NCBI RefSeq assembly: GCF_030253575.1 | Contig: NC_080557.1 | Location: 4,645,001 to 4,709,000 of the forward strand | DNA: 64,000 bases | DNA from: Rhododendron vialii | Taxonomy: Eukaryota; Streptophyta; Magnoliopsida; Ericales; Ericaceae | Direction of reading: 5' to 3' | Shown here: positions 1-10,455 of the stretch, piece after piece | Layout of the letters: every line of letters begins with the position of its first letter | Position numbering within the stretch: position 1 is the first letter of the stretch | Notes under the pieces: model-generated | Told to the model about the DNA's origin: nothing | Databases searched by the model: none | The model's input: the letters and a program-made list of their open reading frames with translations, nothing else | Made by a program: the position numbers and the translations under genes

Positions 1-471
1 CAAAGAAAATTTCAGTTTCTGTAGTATCCAGGCCATTCCGGGCCTACCACAGCTGCAGACCAATACTTCACCAGGCCTTTCTTATCATTTTATTGGACCT
101 TGCATACTTGTGGGCCCTCTAAATCCTCTGAGGTTCATCTTTCACGGAAGAAGGATCCAGAAACAAAGGATTAACCAGACCTGGATGAGCTGCTTGTGAG
201 CAGCTTGCTTAGGTCTGTATGAATCATTCACCAACAGCTCCAAGAGCTGCATGTGCGCCACCTGTTTTGTGGGTATAATATGAAATTGCAAAAATTTGGA
301 CAGCCAAACGGAGCCTTTGTTGGCTGAAACATTAAGACCAGCACAATAGCAAAACGACGGGCAGCCAAAAGGAGCTCTTATTGGCTGAAACATTAGGACC
401 AACACAATAACAAAACGACGTCGTTTTGCTGTGCAGCACGAGCTGCACAGCACAGTCTCCCGGGCATGTAA
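1..471. mobile_element. Right arm of a foldback element, cut by window edge
   Basis: From about 260 to 471 this matches the right arm of the foldback element at 20973-22499. Shared features are the block around AAATTTGGACAGCCAAACGG, the phrase TTGGCTGAAACATTA (here twice, near 320 and 380), the palindrome AAAACGACGTCGTTTT and the GCTGCACAGCACAGTCTC end. It stops at GGGCATG immediately before the start of chitinase unit A, as in unit C. I see no gene in this stretch; the open frame on the minus strand at 142-519 is a by-product of the repeat. Confidence 0.5.
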
Positions 472-542
472 TCTTGTTATAGTGATCTTGGAAGTCACTT
501 TATAATTATTCAATGTCACGGATGATGAGAGATTGAAATTTA

Positions 543-828
543 GGGCCCGTTTCCACTAACAAAAAATACTAAAAATTTAACGCATTTTACTATCTCATTT
601 TCACTAATAAAAGAGTTTCAGCATTTTACCATCTTGTTTTCACTAAAAAAAAAGTTGTCAACAAAATCGTTTTTGCTACAGTAACTCTACTCACAAACCT
701 ATCAACAACTTATTCACTACTGGAAACAACTTGACATTTCTCAACAACTTATTCACCACCATAAATACTTAGCAACTTTTTAACCACAGATAAAAATCTA
801 CAAATTTTTCACTATCGAAAACACCCCC
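543..828. mobile_element. MITE, PIF/Harbinger-like, unit A copy
   Basis: The termini are imperfect inverted repeats (GGGCCCGTTTCCACTAAC and, read from the other end, GGGGGTGTTTTCGATAGTG). It is flanked by a 3-bp TTA duplication at 540-542 and 829-831. The same element sits at the matching place in units B and C, so it predates their duplication. Confidence 0.6.
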
Positions 829-1630
829 TTAAGATAACGCATATGATTATTCAAGAATATTTTAGTGCTTCACTGTTAGCCATATGCCAAAAATGAAAAA
901 TTATCTAGGGGGTTTCGGGGGTTACCATGCCAGCTTCTATGTTTCGTGGACTCATGATAGGAGTCCAAAGTTCCGCAATCTCACTTCTCCTTAATAGCTA
1001 AACCCGAATTTTCAGAGCTGACAGATTTTACAATTATTCGCGTCTGGTGTTTGGCCCCATACTTGGAAATAGATTTGTTAATACCAGCTCCAACACTACT
1101 CTCTACTTATCCTAATCATAGCTCAAAACTATGCAATTCTTGTTTTGTGTTTTTATTTTTCCATCCAGCTAGTCCAGTCGTACTTGTCATCCACCCATAC
1201 ATGATATGAGGCCGAGTTAGTCTTTCGTAGAGCCGAGAACAGGTAATCTGCAACCTTCGCGCAATTTTTTCTCACCTCCCTAGGCTGGATAAATGTAGCT
1301 ATCGATGTTGTGTTGAAACAAAATGCATGCCTAGCCGTATGTGATTTTTTTTGGCAAAAATGACTTTTTTGACTAATGGGTTCGAGATGCTGTGAGTTGT
1401 GGCCATTCTCACTAGTGCCTTGTGATCTACCCCTGTTTCTACCCAGCTAATCTTTATGTCCCCTTCAGTGTCATATTTTAGAATTAACCCTTCTTTTCAG
1501 GAGAGTCCAAATGTGTCAAAATTTTCAACATCTCTGCATTCCATTATTCACATGCGGATGTGCCATTTCCCAAGTTGAAATTGACAAGATCACCAGGTTG
1601 AATAAGTCCCATTGGACGGCTTTCTAGAAA

Positions 1631-2844
1631 GGGAAAATTTCAAAATAACCCCCCACAATCTTTACTAGATTTTCAACATTTTAAAAAAAATCAGTTTTAC
1701 TCCCAACGTTATCTTCCGGTTAATCAAAATACCCCCTTCCGTCCGAATGACTAACGGATTTCATTAAAGGCTCCGTTAAATAGCGTCCCGATCGAATTGC
1801 GATGATCTGAGCCGCTTAATGTGTTCAAAACGTGACTTTTAAAGGTACTTGGGTGAAATCAGTAAAAAAAAAAAGAAAGATCTAGAAGGGCTTCATTCAA
1901 ACAATTTTTTATTGAACAATTCAATAAAAAACTATTCAAATCAAGCCTATCCCAGTCTTTTTTTTTTTTTTTTGTTGATTTCTTGAAAGTACCTTTAAAA
2001 TCACGTTCTGAACATATTGAGCGGCTCAGATCATCAAAATTCGATCAGGAAAGGGGAGGTACGGACTGATCCAGATTTTGTTCAAGTCAAGACATCTGGA
2101 TTTTGCTTCAGTCCGCACCTCCCCTTTTTCGATCAAATTTTGATGATCCGAGCTGCTCAGTGTGTTTAGAACGTGATTTTGATGGTAACTGCTAGAAATT
2201 AGTAAAAAAAAATGATCGAAAAGGGCTTCATCTTAACAGTTTTTTATTGATCAAATCAAGTCCTTCTCGATAATTTTTTTGCTGTTTTCTCATGAGTACC
2301 ATTAAAATCACGTTCTAATCACATTGAGCGGCTCGGATCATCGAAATTCAATTAGAAAAGTGGAGGTGCAGACCGATCTGGATTTTGTTCAAGTCTGGAC
2401 GTTCGGATTTTGCTTCGGTCCGCACCTCCCCTTTTCCGATCGAATATCAATGATCCAAGCTGCTCAATGTTATTAGAACGTGATTTTAAGGGCAACTCTG
2501 AGAAATCAAAAAACAGAAAGACCGGGAATGACTTGATTTGAGCAGTTTTTTATTGAACTGTTCAATAAAAACAGTTCAGATGAAGTACTTCCCGGTCATT
2601 TTATTTTGCTAATTTTCTTGCAAGTACCCTAAAAATCACGTTCTGATAACATTGAGCAATTCGGATCATCGAAATTCGATCGGAACGCTATTTAACGGAG
2701 CTTTTAATGAAATCCGTTAATCATTCAGACAGAAGGGTGCGTTTTGATTAAAGGAAGATAACGTTGGAAGTAAAATTGATTTTTTAACAAGGTTGAAAGT
2801 TGAATTGAAATTTAGAGTAATGGTGGGTATTTTGAAATTATCCC
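1631..2844. mobile_element. MULE-like long-TIR element, unit A copy
   Basis: A 1.2-kb noncoding element flanked by an exact 9-bp duplication TTCTAGAAA (1622-1630 and 2845-2853), the size typical of Mutator-like elements. The terminal inverted repeats run about 170 bp (GGGAAAATTTCAAAATA at the left, its near complement at the right). The interior is a chain of nested inverted modules built on CGATCGGAAAAGGGGAGGTG and on an AT-rich CAGTTTTTTATTGAAC palindrome. No transposase is encoded. Orthologous copies lie in units B and C. Confidence 0.75.
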
Positions 2845-3475
2845 TTCTAGAAATATACGGGAACATTAAACTACACTACCTAACCCATCACCCTAGTCAA
2901 GTCAGAATTTTCTTCCTCCCATTGTCTCCTCCAATTATGGAGAAATTTTTGAGTGGTGAGTAGGTACCACGTGATGCCCGTTTGGTATATCCGGGCCATT
3001 CATTTCAATTTTAGACGGCTCGAATATGGAAAGAGAAAGAGAAGAGAGAGGATTTCAATCTAGACCGTCCAACACACTTTTGGACGGCTCAGATGGGCTA
3101 TTTAGGCACCATGTGGTACCCATCCAATACCGAAAAATTTCTCCCAATTATGGGATTGGATCTCTCCACTCCAAATTTTAAACTAGACTAGATTGTCCAA
3201 ATCCAGACCGTACATTCAATTGTCTAAATTTGCTCAGAGATCACTCGTACCAATAAAAATATTTGAGCAAATCCAAATCATTGATTGCAGCAATGGATGG
3301 TCTAAATTTGAAAGGTATACTCCGGTCCAAAATTTGGTAGACCCAATTCCTCCAATTATAGAATCTGAACCCCGTGGATCACAGATAAAAATGCAGCCTC
3401 CAAATGTCAAGATAAAAAAGCAAGCATTCCAATCTTTCATTGTTTTTTTTTTTTTTTTGGGGGGGAGTGAAATAT

Positions 3476-3868
3476 CAAAAATGCTACAGGTACCGAAATT
3501 GGGGGACCGAAATCGGACCGACGGCCGCCGGCGGGCCGTCTCCGGCCACCGGACGGCCGATCCGAGCCGTCCAAAAATTCTAAAAAAAAAAACCGAGGGA
3601 CACATATACACACGAAAAGGGGTGCTCCGATTAAGCACCCTACACACCTCGGATGACGTTGATTCCCGCGTATATACACACGAAAAGGGGTGCTCCGATC
3701 AAGCACCCTACACACCTCGGATGACGTTGATTCCCGCGCGGGCCCCCTCGGTTTTTTTTTTTAGAATTTTTGGACGGCTCGGATCGGCCGTCCGGTGGCC
3801 GGAGACGGCCCGCCGGCGGCCGTCGGTCCGATTTCGGTCCCCCAATTTCGGTACCTGTAGCAACACTC
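3476..3868. mobile_element. GC-rich hairpin (foldback) MULE-MITE in leader of chitinase A
   Basis: This 393-bp element is almost one long palindrome: the left arm GCTACAGGTACCGAAATTGG through GGACGGCCGATCCGAGCCG is mirrored at the right end. It is flanked by the exact 9-bp duplication GTGAAATAT (3467-3475 and 3869-3877). Units B and C have the empty site with one GTGAAATAT. The centre holds a tandem duplication of a segment containing GGGTGCTCCGAT and ACACACCTCGGATGACG. It lies 32 bp upstream of the chitinase A start codon, in the expected 5' leader. All open frames through it are artefacts of the palindrome. Confidence 0.85.
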
Positions 3869-3900
3869 GTGAAATATTGGCTATCCACACAGAAAAAGCA

Positions 3901-5828
3901 ATGACAGGTCTAAAAGATTACTACCACCTCTATGTTATTTTCCTCTTGTCCAGCACCACAAACTGTGGTATGGGATGGAGACCATCTTCTTCTCAGGCGG
4001 TCAAAGGGGCTTATTGGCGTTCATGGGCCGCCTCAGTTTTCCCGCCCTCAGCCATTGACACGAGGTTGTTCACCCACCTCTACTACGCTTTTCTTGTTCC
4101 CAGTAACGTCACTTTTAGGTTTGAGGTCTCGAGTACTAAGGCTCCGACGCTGTTGAATTTTACGTCCACGATTCGCAAGAAGAATCCGCCGGCCAAGACG
4201 CTTTTCTCGGTCGGCGGGGGAGGCGTAGGCCCGGCTATCTTTTCGCGGATGGCGTCGAGTGCCTCCTCGCGCAAGAGTTTCATCGACTCGTCCATCGAAG
4301 TGGCGAGGAAATACGGATTTGACGGTGTCGATCTTGATTGGGAGTCCCCTCAAGACGCGAAAGACATGGAGAATTTGGGCTACTTGCTCGAGGAATGGCG
4401 GGCTGCGGTCCAAAAGGATGCCAAGGTGACGGGCCGGAGGCCACTCTTGCTAACCGCGGCAACGTACTTCGCTGTGGAATTCTTCCTCGGGCCGGTTGTC
4501 CGGTCGTTCCCGGTGGCCTCGATTAGCAAAAACTTGGACTTTATCAATGCGATGTGCTACAACTACCATGGGTCGTGGGACACTACTGCGACGGGGGCCC
4601 ATGCCGCGTTGTTCGACCCAAAAAGCAACGTATCGACGAGTTATGGGCTCCAGTCATGGATCAAAGCTGGGCTCCCTCAAAGCAAGCTGGTCATGGGCCT
4701 GCCGTTGTACGGGCGGACTTGGAAGCTCAAGGACCCCAAAGTGAACGGCATAGGAGCGCCCGGTGTCGGTTTGGGTCCAAGCCCGGGCCCGGGAAACAAC
4801 GGGACTATGTCTTATTCGCAGGTGGAGACATTCAATCGGGAGAAGAACGCCACGGTGGTGTTTGACATGGAGACGGTATCCACGTATTCCTATGCGGGAA
4901 CTTCGTGGATTGGGTACGATGATGTCAGGTCGACGACGGTGAAGATAGGGTATGCCCAGGCCCTTAAGCTTCGGGGGTACTTCTTTTGGGCCGTCAATGG
5001 TGATCAAGCGTGGAAAATCTCAAGACAAGGTAAAATTAATTTACAGCTCAACACAATTAACTGAATTGATCAGATGACATAAAAGGGTGAAATTATACAA
5101 TGGTCAAAGAGTACCGCCACGTGGTATTCCATACAACTTTATAATCACACATTCCTATGGGATCTACCACTAAATACATAGATCCCACATGAATGTGTGA
5201 TTGGAAAGTTGTCCAGAGTATCTCATGACGGTACTTTCGGATTATTGAATAATTACTCCAAGATTTTACTCCTGAATTATTGAATAATTACCCCATGATT
5301 TTATGAGAGTAATTATATTATTCTCCTATAGTCTCATCAAACAAACGAACCTTATACAGATTAAAATCAAACAATCATTGGGGAACCGCTCGTGGGCTTG
5401 CCCTATTGAAGGGCCCTTGCTTAGCTTTGGGTAGCAAGGGTTCAACTCCTATCCGCAGTTGGTACTATGAACTACCTAGCGGGGCGGGACGGTGGTTTGC
5501 TTTGGGTAGTCTGGAAATTTACGATCTATTAATATTGGGTTCAATTAGTGATCCTCATATGGGGTGGTTCCTTCGTCATTAACTGAGCCCCCACTAATCT
5601 AAGGCGAGCTTGGTCTCCAAAATGTTGGTCGACCGTTTATGAGCTGATTTAGAAACCATGAATTATCACAAAACAAATATAACACTATGGAATATGAGTG
5701 CATATTGAAGCTCATCTTCACTTCTTTAGGGCACCGTTAAGTAATTATGCGGTATATATTCAGGGGTCTAACACATTCTTCATTATGGTTGATGATGTTT
5801 TGCAGCTTCAAGGTCGTGGATTCTATAA
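3901..5828 (+). CDS. Class V chitinase (GH18), copy A
   Basis: Gene model: exon 1 3901-5029, phase-1 intron with GT-AG ends, exon 2 5806-5828 (ending WIL-stop); 383 residues. I chose ATG 3901 because it aligns with the start in copies B and C; the open frame extends upstream to 3193 only through a transposon. Residues 1 to about 25 form a hydrophobic signal peptide, so secretion is expected. GH18 marks are SVGG near residue 103, DGVDLDWE at 141-148 with catalytic Glu148, GLPLYGR, and YFFWAVNGD near the C-terminus. Family members hydrolyse chitin or chitooligosaccharides in defence or symbiosis. Oddities: the residue after Glu148 is Ser where copies B, C and D have Phe; the MxYD motif reads MCYN; and the loop before NNGTMSY carries a short extra SPGP insertion. 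The proximal promoter is disrupted. The coding exon is much more GC-rich than its surroundings. Confidence 0.88.
5092..5268. mobile_element. Small palindromic MITE in intron of chitinase A
   Basis: An inverted-repeat segment. GGTCAAAGAGTACCGCCACG at the left is answered by a complementary CATGACGGTACTTTCGG at the right, followed by ATTGAATAATTACTCC. Matching copies are in the introns of B (about 12330-12490) and C (about 28870-29030), so the insertion predates the duplications. Related short elements with TTATTCAATAGT-type ends occur at 6708-6837, 7470-7615, 13506-13635 and 16352-16497. Confidence 0.5.
5377..5580 (+). mobile_element. Possible SINE in intron of chitinase A
   Basis: About 200 bp from GGGGAACCGCTCGTGGGC to CCTTCGTCATT. 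It contains GGTTCAACTCC, close to a polymerase III B box, with a weaker A-box-like TGGGCTTGCCC about 50 bp before it. The copy in unit B (about 12624-12797) ends in an A-rich tract right after CTTCGTCAT, which resembles a retroposon tail. It is present in all three units, so it predates them. The assignment is an inference. Confidence 0.35.
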
Positions 5829-6298
5829 GCTAGCCCAGCTGAGCTGCTGTTCTCGGAAGTTCACATGATCTTCTGATCATGTTCTGTTCAGTTTTATAGC
5901 TTTTTGGTGAATCACTTTCAGTTTATAGTCAAAGATTAATCTTCTAGATCTTGTTTTTTTTTTTTTTTGACAAGTCATCTTCTAGATCTTGTTCAAGTGA
6001 TAAATAATTAAGGATCATTAATTGGCCTCCTAAATCTTTTGTTTGTATTTGGATGCCATTTGATCTTGTTTTTCTACTTTGCTTTATTGCCTTTCAATTA
6101 TGTATAAAGCTGAAAAACATGGGATAACATATATGCAGGACAAGAAGGCTTTGCTCAAATTATTAAATAAACGAAATTATCATAGTCTCTTGTTGCAGCT
6201 TATCGCTTGGTTTTATAGCCTTTTTCTCTTTTGGACTTCGACCCAATTTTTTATTGCAGTTTGGCTTGTACTAGTATGCGTATGGGTACTTATTCAAT

Positions 6299-6707
6299 CA
6301 GAAATCCTATTGGTACCGACGGTACCCATAGGGAAAATGCACCGACGGCCACCGGACGGCCGTCTCCGGTCACCGGACGGCCGATCCGAGCCGTCCAAAA
6401 ATTTCAAAAAATAAAACCGAGTGGCCTTACGCGAGAATCAATGGCATCCGAGGTGTGTAGGGTACTTGATCCGAGTACCCCTTTTTCGTGTATATACACG
6501 TATATACAAATATACACGAAAAATGGGTGCTCGGATCAAGTACCCTACACACCTCGGATGCCATTGATTCTCGCGTAAGGCCACTCGGTTTTATTTTTTA
6601 AAATTTTTGGACGGCTCGGATCGGCCGTCCGGTGACCGGAGACGGCCATCCGGTGGCCGTCGGTGCATTTTCCCTATGGGTACCGTCGGTACCCATAGCA
6701 GTACTCC
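6299..6707. mobile_element. GC-rich hairpin MULE-MITE, second copy
   Basis: A 409-bp palindrome related to the element at 3476 (shared CGGACGGCCGATCCGAGCCG and the CGAGGTGTGTAGGGT block), with ends built on GGTACCGACGGTACCCATAG. It is flanked by an exact 9-bp duplication TTATTCAAT (6290-6298 and 6708-6716). Unit B has the empty site at about 13505-13520. It lies in the 3' flank of chitinase A and interrupts the edge of an older TTATTCAATAGT-type MITE (6708-6837). Confidence 0.85.
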
Positions 6708-7139
6708 TTATTCAATAGTTCGGACATGGTGCTCCGGATCACATCAAAACTATGTATATGGTTCCATACAAGAATGTGTGTTGTTCGAGTGATTCGGACT
6801 ATCACGTAACGGTGCTGTCGGACTGTTGAGTAATTAGACCTACTTGTATGGTCAATTTCTCTAACTGAGATGAATGGATGATGAAGTTTGACCTATAGCA
6901 GGAAAAAGAAAAAAGAAAAAACAAAACAGAAAAGGGCCAAAATGCTGAAGTTGGGCAAAATGTCAAATTTTACAAATTGCAGAACCTGCAGAGCATAACT
7001 AATTTTCTTTTCTTCCGATAATGGAAGCAATTTACTTGGGTTGAAACTGAGGTGTTTGCTAGTAGTTCGAGGCACAGCTCAGCTTGTTAAGTGCTTAACT
7101 TGGCTCAATTCCTGATAAACAAGGCGAGCTTAAAAAGCA

Positions 7140-7354
7140 TTCCCTCCGTCCCATAATATTTGTCCGGTCCGTAAAACAGAGACGTAAAAATAATACTATT
7201 TTTGTGAGAAAAGTTGAAAAAAAATTCAACAATTTACTAGATCTCGACGAGTTCTTTTAACTTATGAAAAAAATTTAAATTTTTTCTCGAAAGAAATGCA
7301 TTATTTTGTAGTCCTCGTTTTGCGGACCGGACAAATATTATGGGACGGAAGGAG
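7140..7354. mobile_element. Stowaway-like MITE (Tc1/mariner)
   Basis: The terminal repeats are the classic Stowaway form: TTCCCTCCGTCCCATAATAT at the left and its complement ending GGGACGGAAGGAGT at the right, about 215 bp apart. The flanking dinucleotide is TA on the right and CA (mutated) on the left. Unit B has the empty site AAAAAGTATTTTTGG near 16230, so this insertion is specific to unit A. Confidence 0.75.
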
Positions 7355-7469
7355 TATTTTTGGTGGGTAACTTCATCTTGTACCTTGTTTTTCCTTTCCA
7401 TGAATCGTAGGTCTCTTACCGATTTCTGACTAGATCATCGGATGATTGGAGGGTTCTTGACACGGGAGT

Positions 7470-7615
7470 AATTATTCAATACTCCCAAAGTATATGAACA
7501 TTATATTCCATCTTATCACATAATATGTGGGTCCCACATGTGTCCCATGTGTGTGCCCCATATGTTATGTGAGAGGAATGAATATACTATTCATATACTC
7601 CGGGAGTATTGAATA
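7470..7615. mobile_element. Palindromic MITE in 3' flank, unit A
   Basis: The inverted repeat AGTAATTATTCAATACTCCC is answered by GGGAGTATTGAATAATT, around a palindromic core with ATGTGGGTCCCACAT. The orthologous copy is at 16352-16497 in unit B. Confidence 0.55.
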
Positions 7616-7661
7616 ATTTTTGCTGACGCGAACCCTAGAGTCTCCCTGTTCTAGAACTCCA

Positions 7662-7872
7662 ATAAACTGCTTATTTTTTAAAAAGACAATTTCAAGCTCA
7701 AAAATCATGTATTTAAGCAAATAATTTTTCTAGCAATATGGATCTTGTTTGATAGATCTCATTAGGATATTCTACACGGTGCAAAAAAAATTGAAAATTT
7801 ATGTTTCATTTACATTATTTTGCAGTTTGAAAATGTAAAATAAGTTGTTTATTTTTTTAAGAAGGTTTCTGG
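7662..7872. mobile_element. AT-rich MITE family M at the A/B unit junction
   Basis: About 210 bp with near-symmetrical ends (CTGCTTATTTTTTAAAAAG at the left, TTTTTTTAAGAAGGTTTCTGG at the right) and a centre containing GATCTTGTTTGATAGATCTC. Relatives are at about 16530-16730, 20760-20972, 21803-22022 and 40848-41068. Here the right end runs straight into the start of unit B. The copy at 20760 similarly abuts the start of unit C, apart from the foldback insertion. Confidence 0.6.
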
Positions 7873-7956
7873 AACAAGCTTGTAATCTCGTTATAGTGAT
7901 CTTGGAAGTCACTTTATAATTATTCAATGTCACTGATGACGAGAGATTGAAATTTA

Positions 7957-8204
7957 AGCCCTGTTTCCATTAACAAAAAACACTAAAAATTTAACGCATT
8001 TTACTATCTCATTATTACTAACAAAAGAATCTCAGCATTTTACCATCTCGTTTTCACTAACAAAAATATTGTCAACAAAAACTCTTTTTGTTACAGTAAC
8101 TCTACTCACAAACCTATTAACAACTTATTCACTACATGAAACACTTAATAATTTTTTAACCACAAATCAAAATTTATATATTTTTCACTACTAAAAACAC
8201 CCCC
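7957..8204. mobile_element. MITE, PIF/Harbinger-like, unit B copy
   Basis: Ortholog of the element at 543-828, at the same position of the unit. It is shortened internally, and its right-hand TTA duplication has decayed to TAA. Confidence 0.55.
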
Positions 8205-8643
8205 TAAGATAACGCATGCGAATATTCAAGATTATTTTAGTGCTTCACTGTTAGCCATATGCCGAAAGAGGTTCGGGGGTTACCACGACAGCTTCTATGT
8301 TTCGAGGACTCATGATAGGAGTCCAAAGTTCCACGATCTCACTTCTCCTTAATAGCTAAACCCGAATTTTCAAAGCTGACTTGATGGTTTTACAATTATT
8401 CGGGTCCGGTGTTTTGGCCCCGCTCCAACACTACTCTCTACTTATCCTAATCAAAGCTCAAAACTATACCATTCTTGTTTCGTGTTTCCATTTTTCCATC
8501 CACCTAGTCAAATCGGACTTGTCATCCACCCATACATGATATGAGGTCGAGTTTGTCTTTCGTAGAGCCGAGAACAGGTAATCTGGAACCTCAGCGCAAT
8601 TTTTTCTCGCCTCCCTAGGTTGGATAAATGTAGCTATCGAAGT

Positions 8644-9024
8644 TGTTAAGGAAATAAAATTTCACATTACTTGGGAGTGGAATGGGTGATCACTTAATAA
8701 TATTTGGGACCTCTCTACTAATTGCCAATTGGTTTTGAGATGGACATAAAGTTTCTACATGGTATCAGAGCGTGGCCCATTCCACTTGACATTTTAAAAA
8801 TTTACAATCCACACTCCACGATGACAAACTAGCAAAAAGGTTGCACGATGAAGGACCCAAAAGTGGCCACACATAACAGACTTCAAATATGGCTGCACGG
8901 GAGGGGGATGTTAAGAAAATAAAATCTCACGTTGCTTGAGAGTGGAATGAGTGATCACTTAATAACATTTGAGACATCTCCACTTATTGTCAATTAATTT
9001 TGAGATGGATATAAAATTTCTACG
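8644..9024 (+). mobile_element. TRIM retrotransposon, unit B copy
   Basis: A complete miniature LTR element: 5' LTR 8644-8759, primer-binding site TGGTATCAGAGC (8760-8771, complementary to initiator tRNA-Met), about 130 bp of noncoding interior, a purine tract GGGAGGGGGA just before 8909, and 3' LTR 8909-9024. Both LTRs start TGTTAAG and end in TTTCTAC plus A or G. It encodes nothing, so it would depend on enzymes from other elements. Unit A has the empty site at about 1305-1315. Confidence 0.85.
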
Positions 9025-9238
9025 TTGTGTTAAAACAAAATGTATGCCTGGCCGTGCGTGATTTTTTTGCAAAAATGACTTTTTTGACTAATGGGTTCGA
9101 GATGCTGAGTAGTGGCCATTCTCACTAGTGCCTGGTGGTCTACCCCTCCATTATCCACATGCGGATGTGCCATTTCCTGAAGTTGAAATTGACAAGATCA
9201 CCACGTTGAACAGGTCCCATTGTCCGGCTTTCTAGAAA

Positions 9239-10455
9239 GGAAAATTTCAAAATATCTCCCAATCTTTACTCTAAATTTCAATTAATACTTTCAATCTTTT
9301 AAAACAATCAATTTTACTCCAAACATTATCTTCCGTCAATCAAAACGCCCCCTTCCATCCAAATGACTATCGGATTTCATTAAAGGCTCCGTTTAATAGT
9401 GTCCCGATAGAATTTCAATGATCCAAGCAGTTCAATGTGTTCAGAATGTGATTTTAATGGTATTCTCACAAAATTAGCAATAAAATGATTGGGAAGGGTT
9501 TTATCTGAACAGTTTAATAAAAAATTGATCAAATTAAGCCCATCCCAATCTTTTTTTTGCTGATTTCTCACACTTACCATTAAAATCACGTTTTGAATAT
9601 ATTGAGCGGCTCGAATTATCAAAATTCGATTGGAAAAGGGGAGGTGCGGATTGATCCGGATTTTGTTCAAGTCAGGATATCCAGATTTTGCTTCAGTCCG
9701 CACCTCCCCTTTTCCGATCGAATTTTAATGATCCGAGCCACTTAATGTGTTCAGAACGTGAATTTAAAGGTACTCACAAGAAATTGGCAAAAAAATGATC
9801 GGGAAAGATATCATCTGAACAATTTTTTTATTGAATAGTTCAATAAAAAACTACTCAAATCAAACTCTTTTCGATAATTTTTTTTGTTATTTTCTCGCGG
9901 ATACCCTTAAAATCACGTTTTAATCATATTGAGCGGTTCGGATCATCGAAATTCAATTAAGAAAGTGGAGTTGGGGACCGATCCAGATTTTGTTCAAGTC
10001 AGGACGTCCAGATTTTGCTTCGGTCCGCACCTCCCCTTTTTCGATTGAATATCAATGATCTAAGCAGCTCAATGTGATTAGAATATAATTTTAAGAGTAC
10101 CAGTGAGAAATCAACAGAAAAAATGACCAGAAAGGGCTTAGTTTGAGCAGTTTATTTATTAAACTGTTCAATAAAAAACTGTTTAGATGAAACCCTTTCC
10201 AGTCATTTTTTTTGCTGATTTTCAAGCAAGTGCCCTTAGAATCATGTTCTGATCAAATTGAGCAGCTCGGATTATCGAAATTCGATCGGGATGCTATTTA
10301 ATGGAGCCTTTAACGAAATCCATTAGTCATTCGGACGGAAGAGAGCGTTTCGATTAATGGAAAATAATGTTGGAAGTAAAATTGATTTTTTTAAAAGATT
10401 GAGAGTCTAATTAAAATTTCGAGTAAAAGTTGGGAGGTATTTTAAAATTTTTCCC
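9239..10455. mobile_element. MULE-like long-TIR element, unit B copy
   Basis: Ortholog of the element at 1631-2844, with the same TTCTAGAAA duplication (9230-9238 and 10456-10464) and the same chain of inverted modules. It is more diverged in sequence from A than from the unit C copy. The minus-strand open frame at 9380-9703 is an artefact of its repeats. Confidence 0.75.

Larger units (their letters stand above)
471..7878 (+). repeat. Segmental duplication unit A (chitinase A)
   Basis: First of three long, mutually alignable units. It starts with TAATCTTGTTATAGTGATC (also at about 7884 and 22500) and ends in the MITE at 7662-7872. It contains about 3 kb of noncoding upstream DNA, the chitinase gene and 3' flank. 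Compared with units B and C it lacks the TRIM element, and it alone carries the hairpin elements at 3476 and 6299 and the Stowaway at 7140. The stretch 829-1630 shows no gene on either strand. Confidence 0.85.

Noticed and set aside
3193-3900. Long N-terminal extension of chitinase A in the same open frame
   Set aside because: It is read through a poly(T) run and the hairpin transposon; copies B and C start at the ATG aligned with 3901 and have a signal peptide there.
4048-5007. Many antisense or out-of-frame open frames over the chitinase exons (also 11322-12234 and 27869-28781)
   Set aside because: They recur at the same offsets in every copy because the exons are GC-rich; none has independent features.
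5377-5460. tRNA gene in the chitinase intron
   Set aside because: There is a B-box-like motif, but no cloverleaf can be drawn; better explained as a SINE-like repeat.
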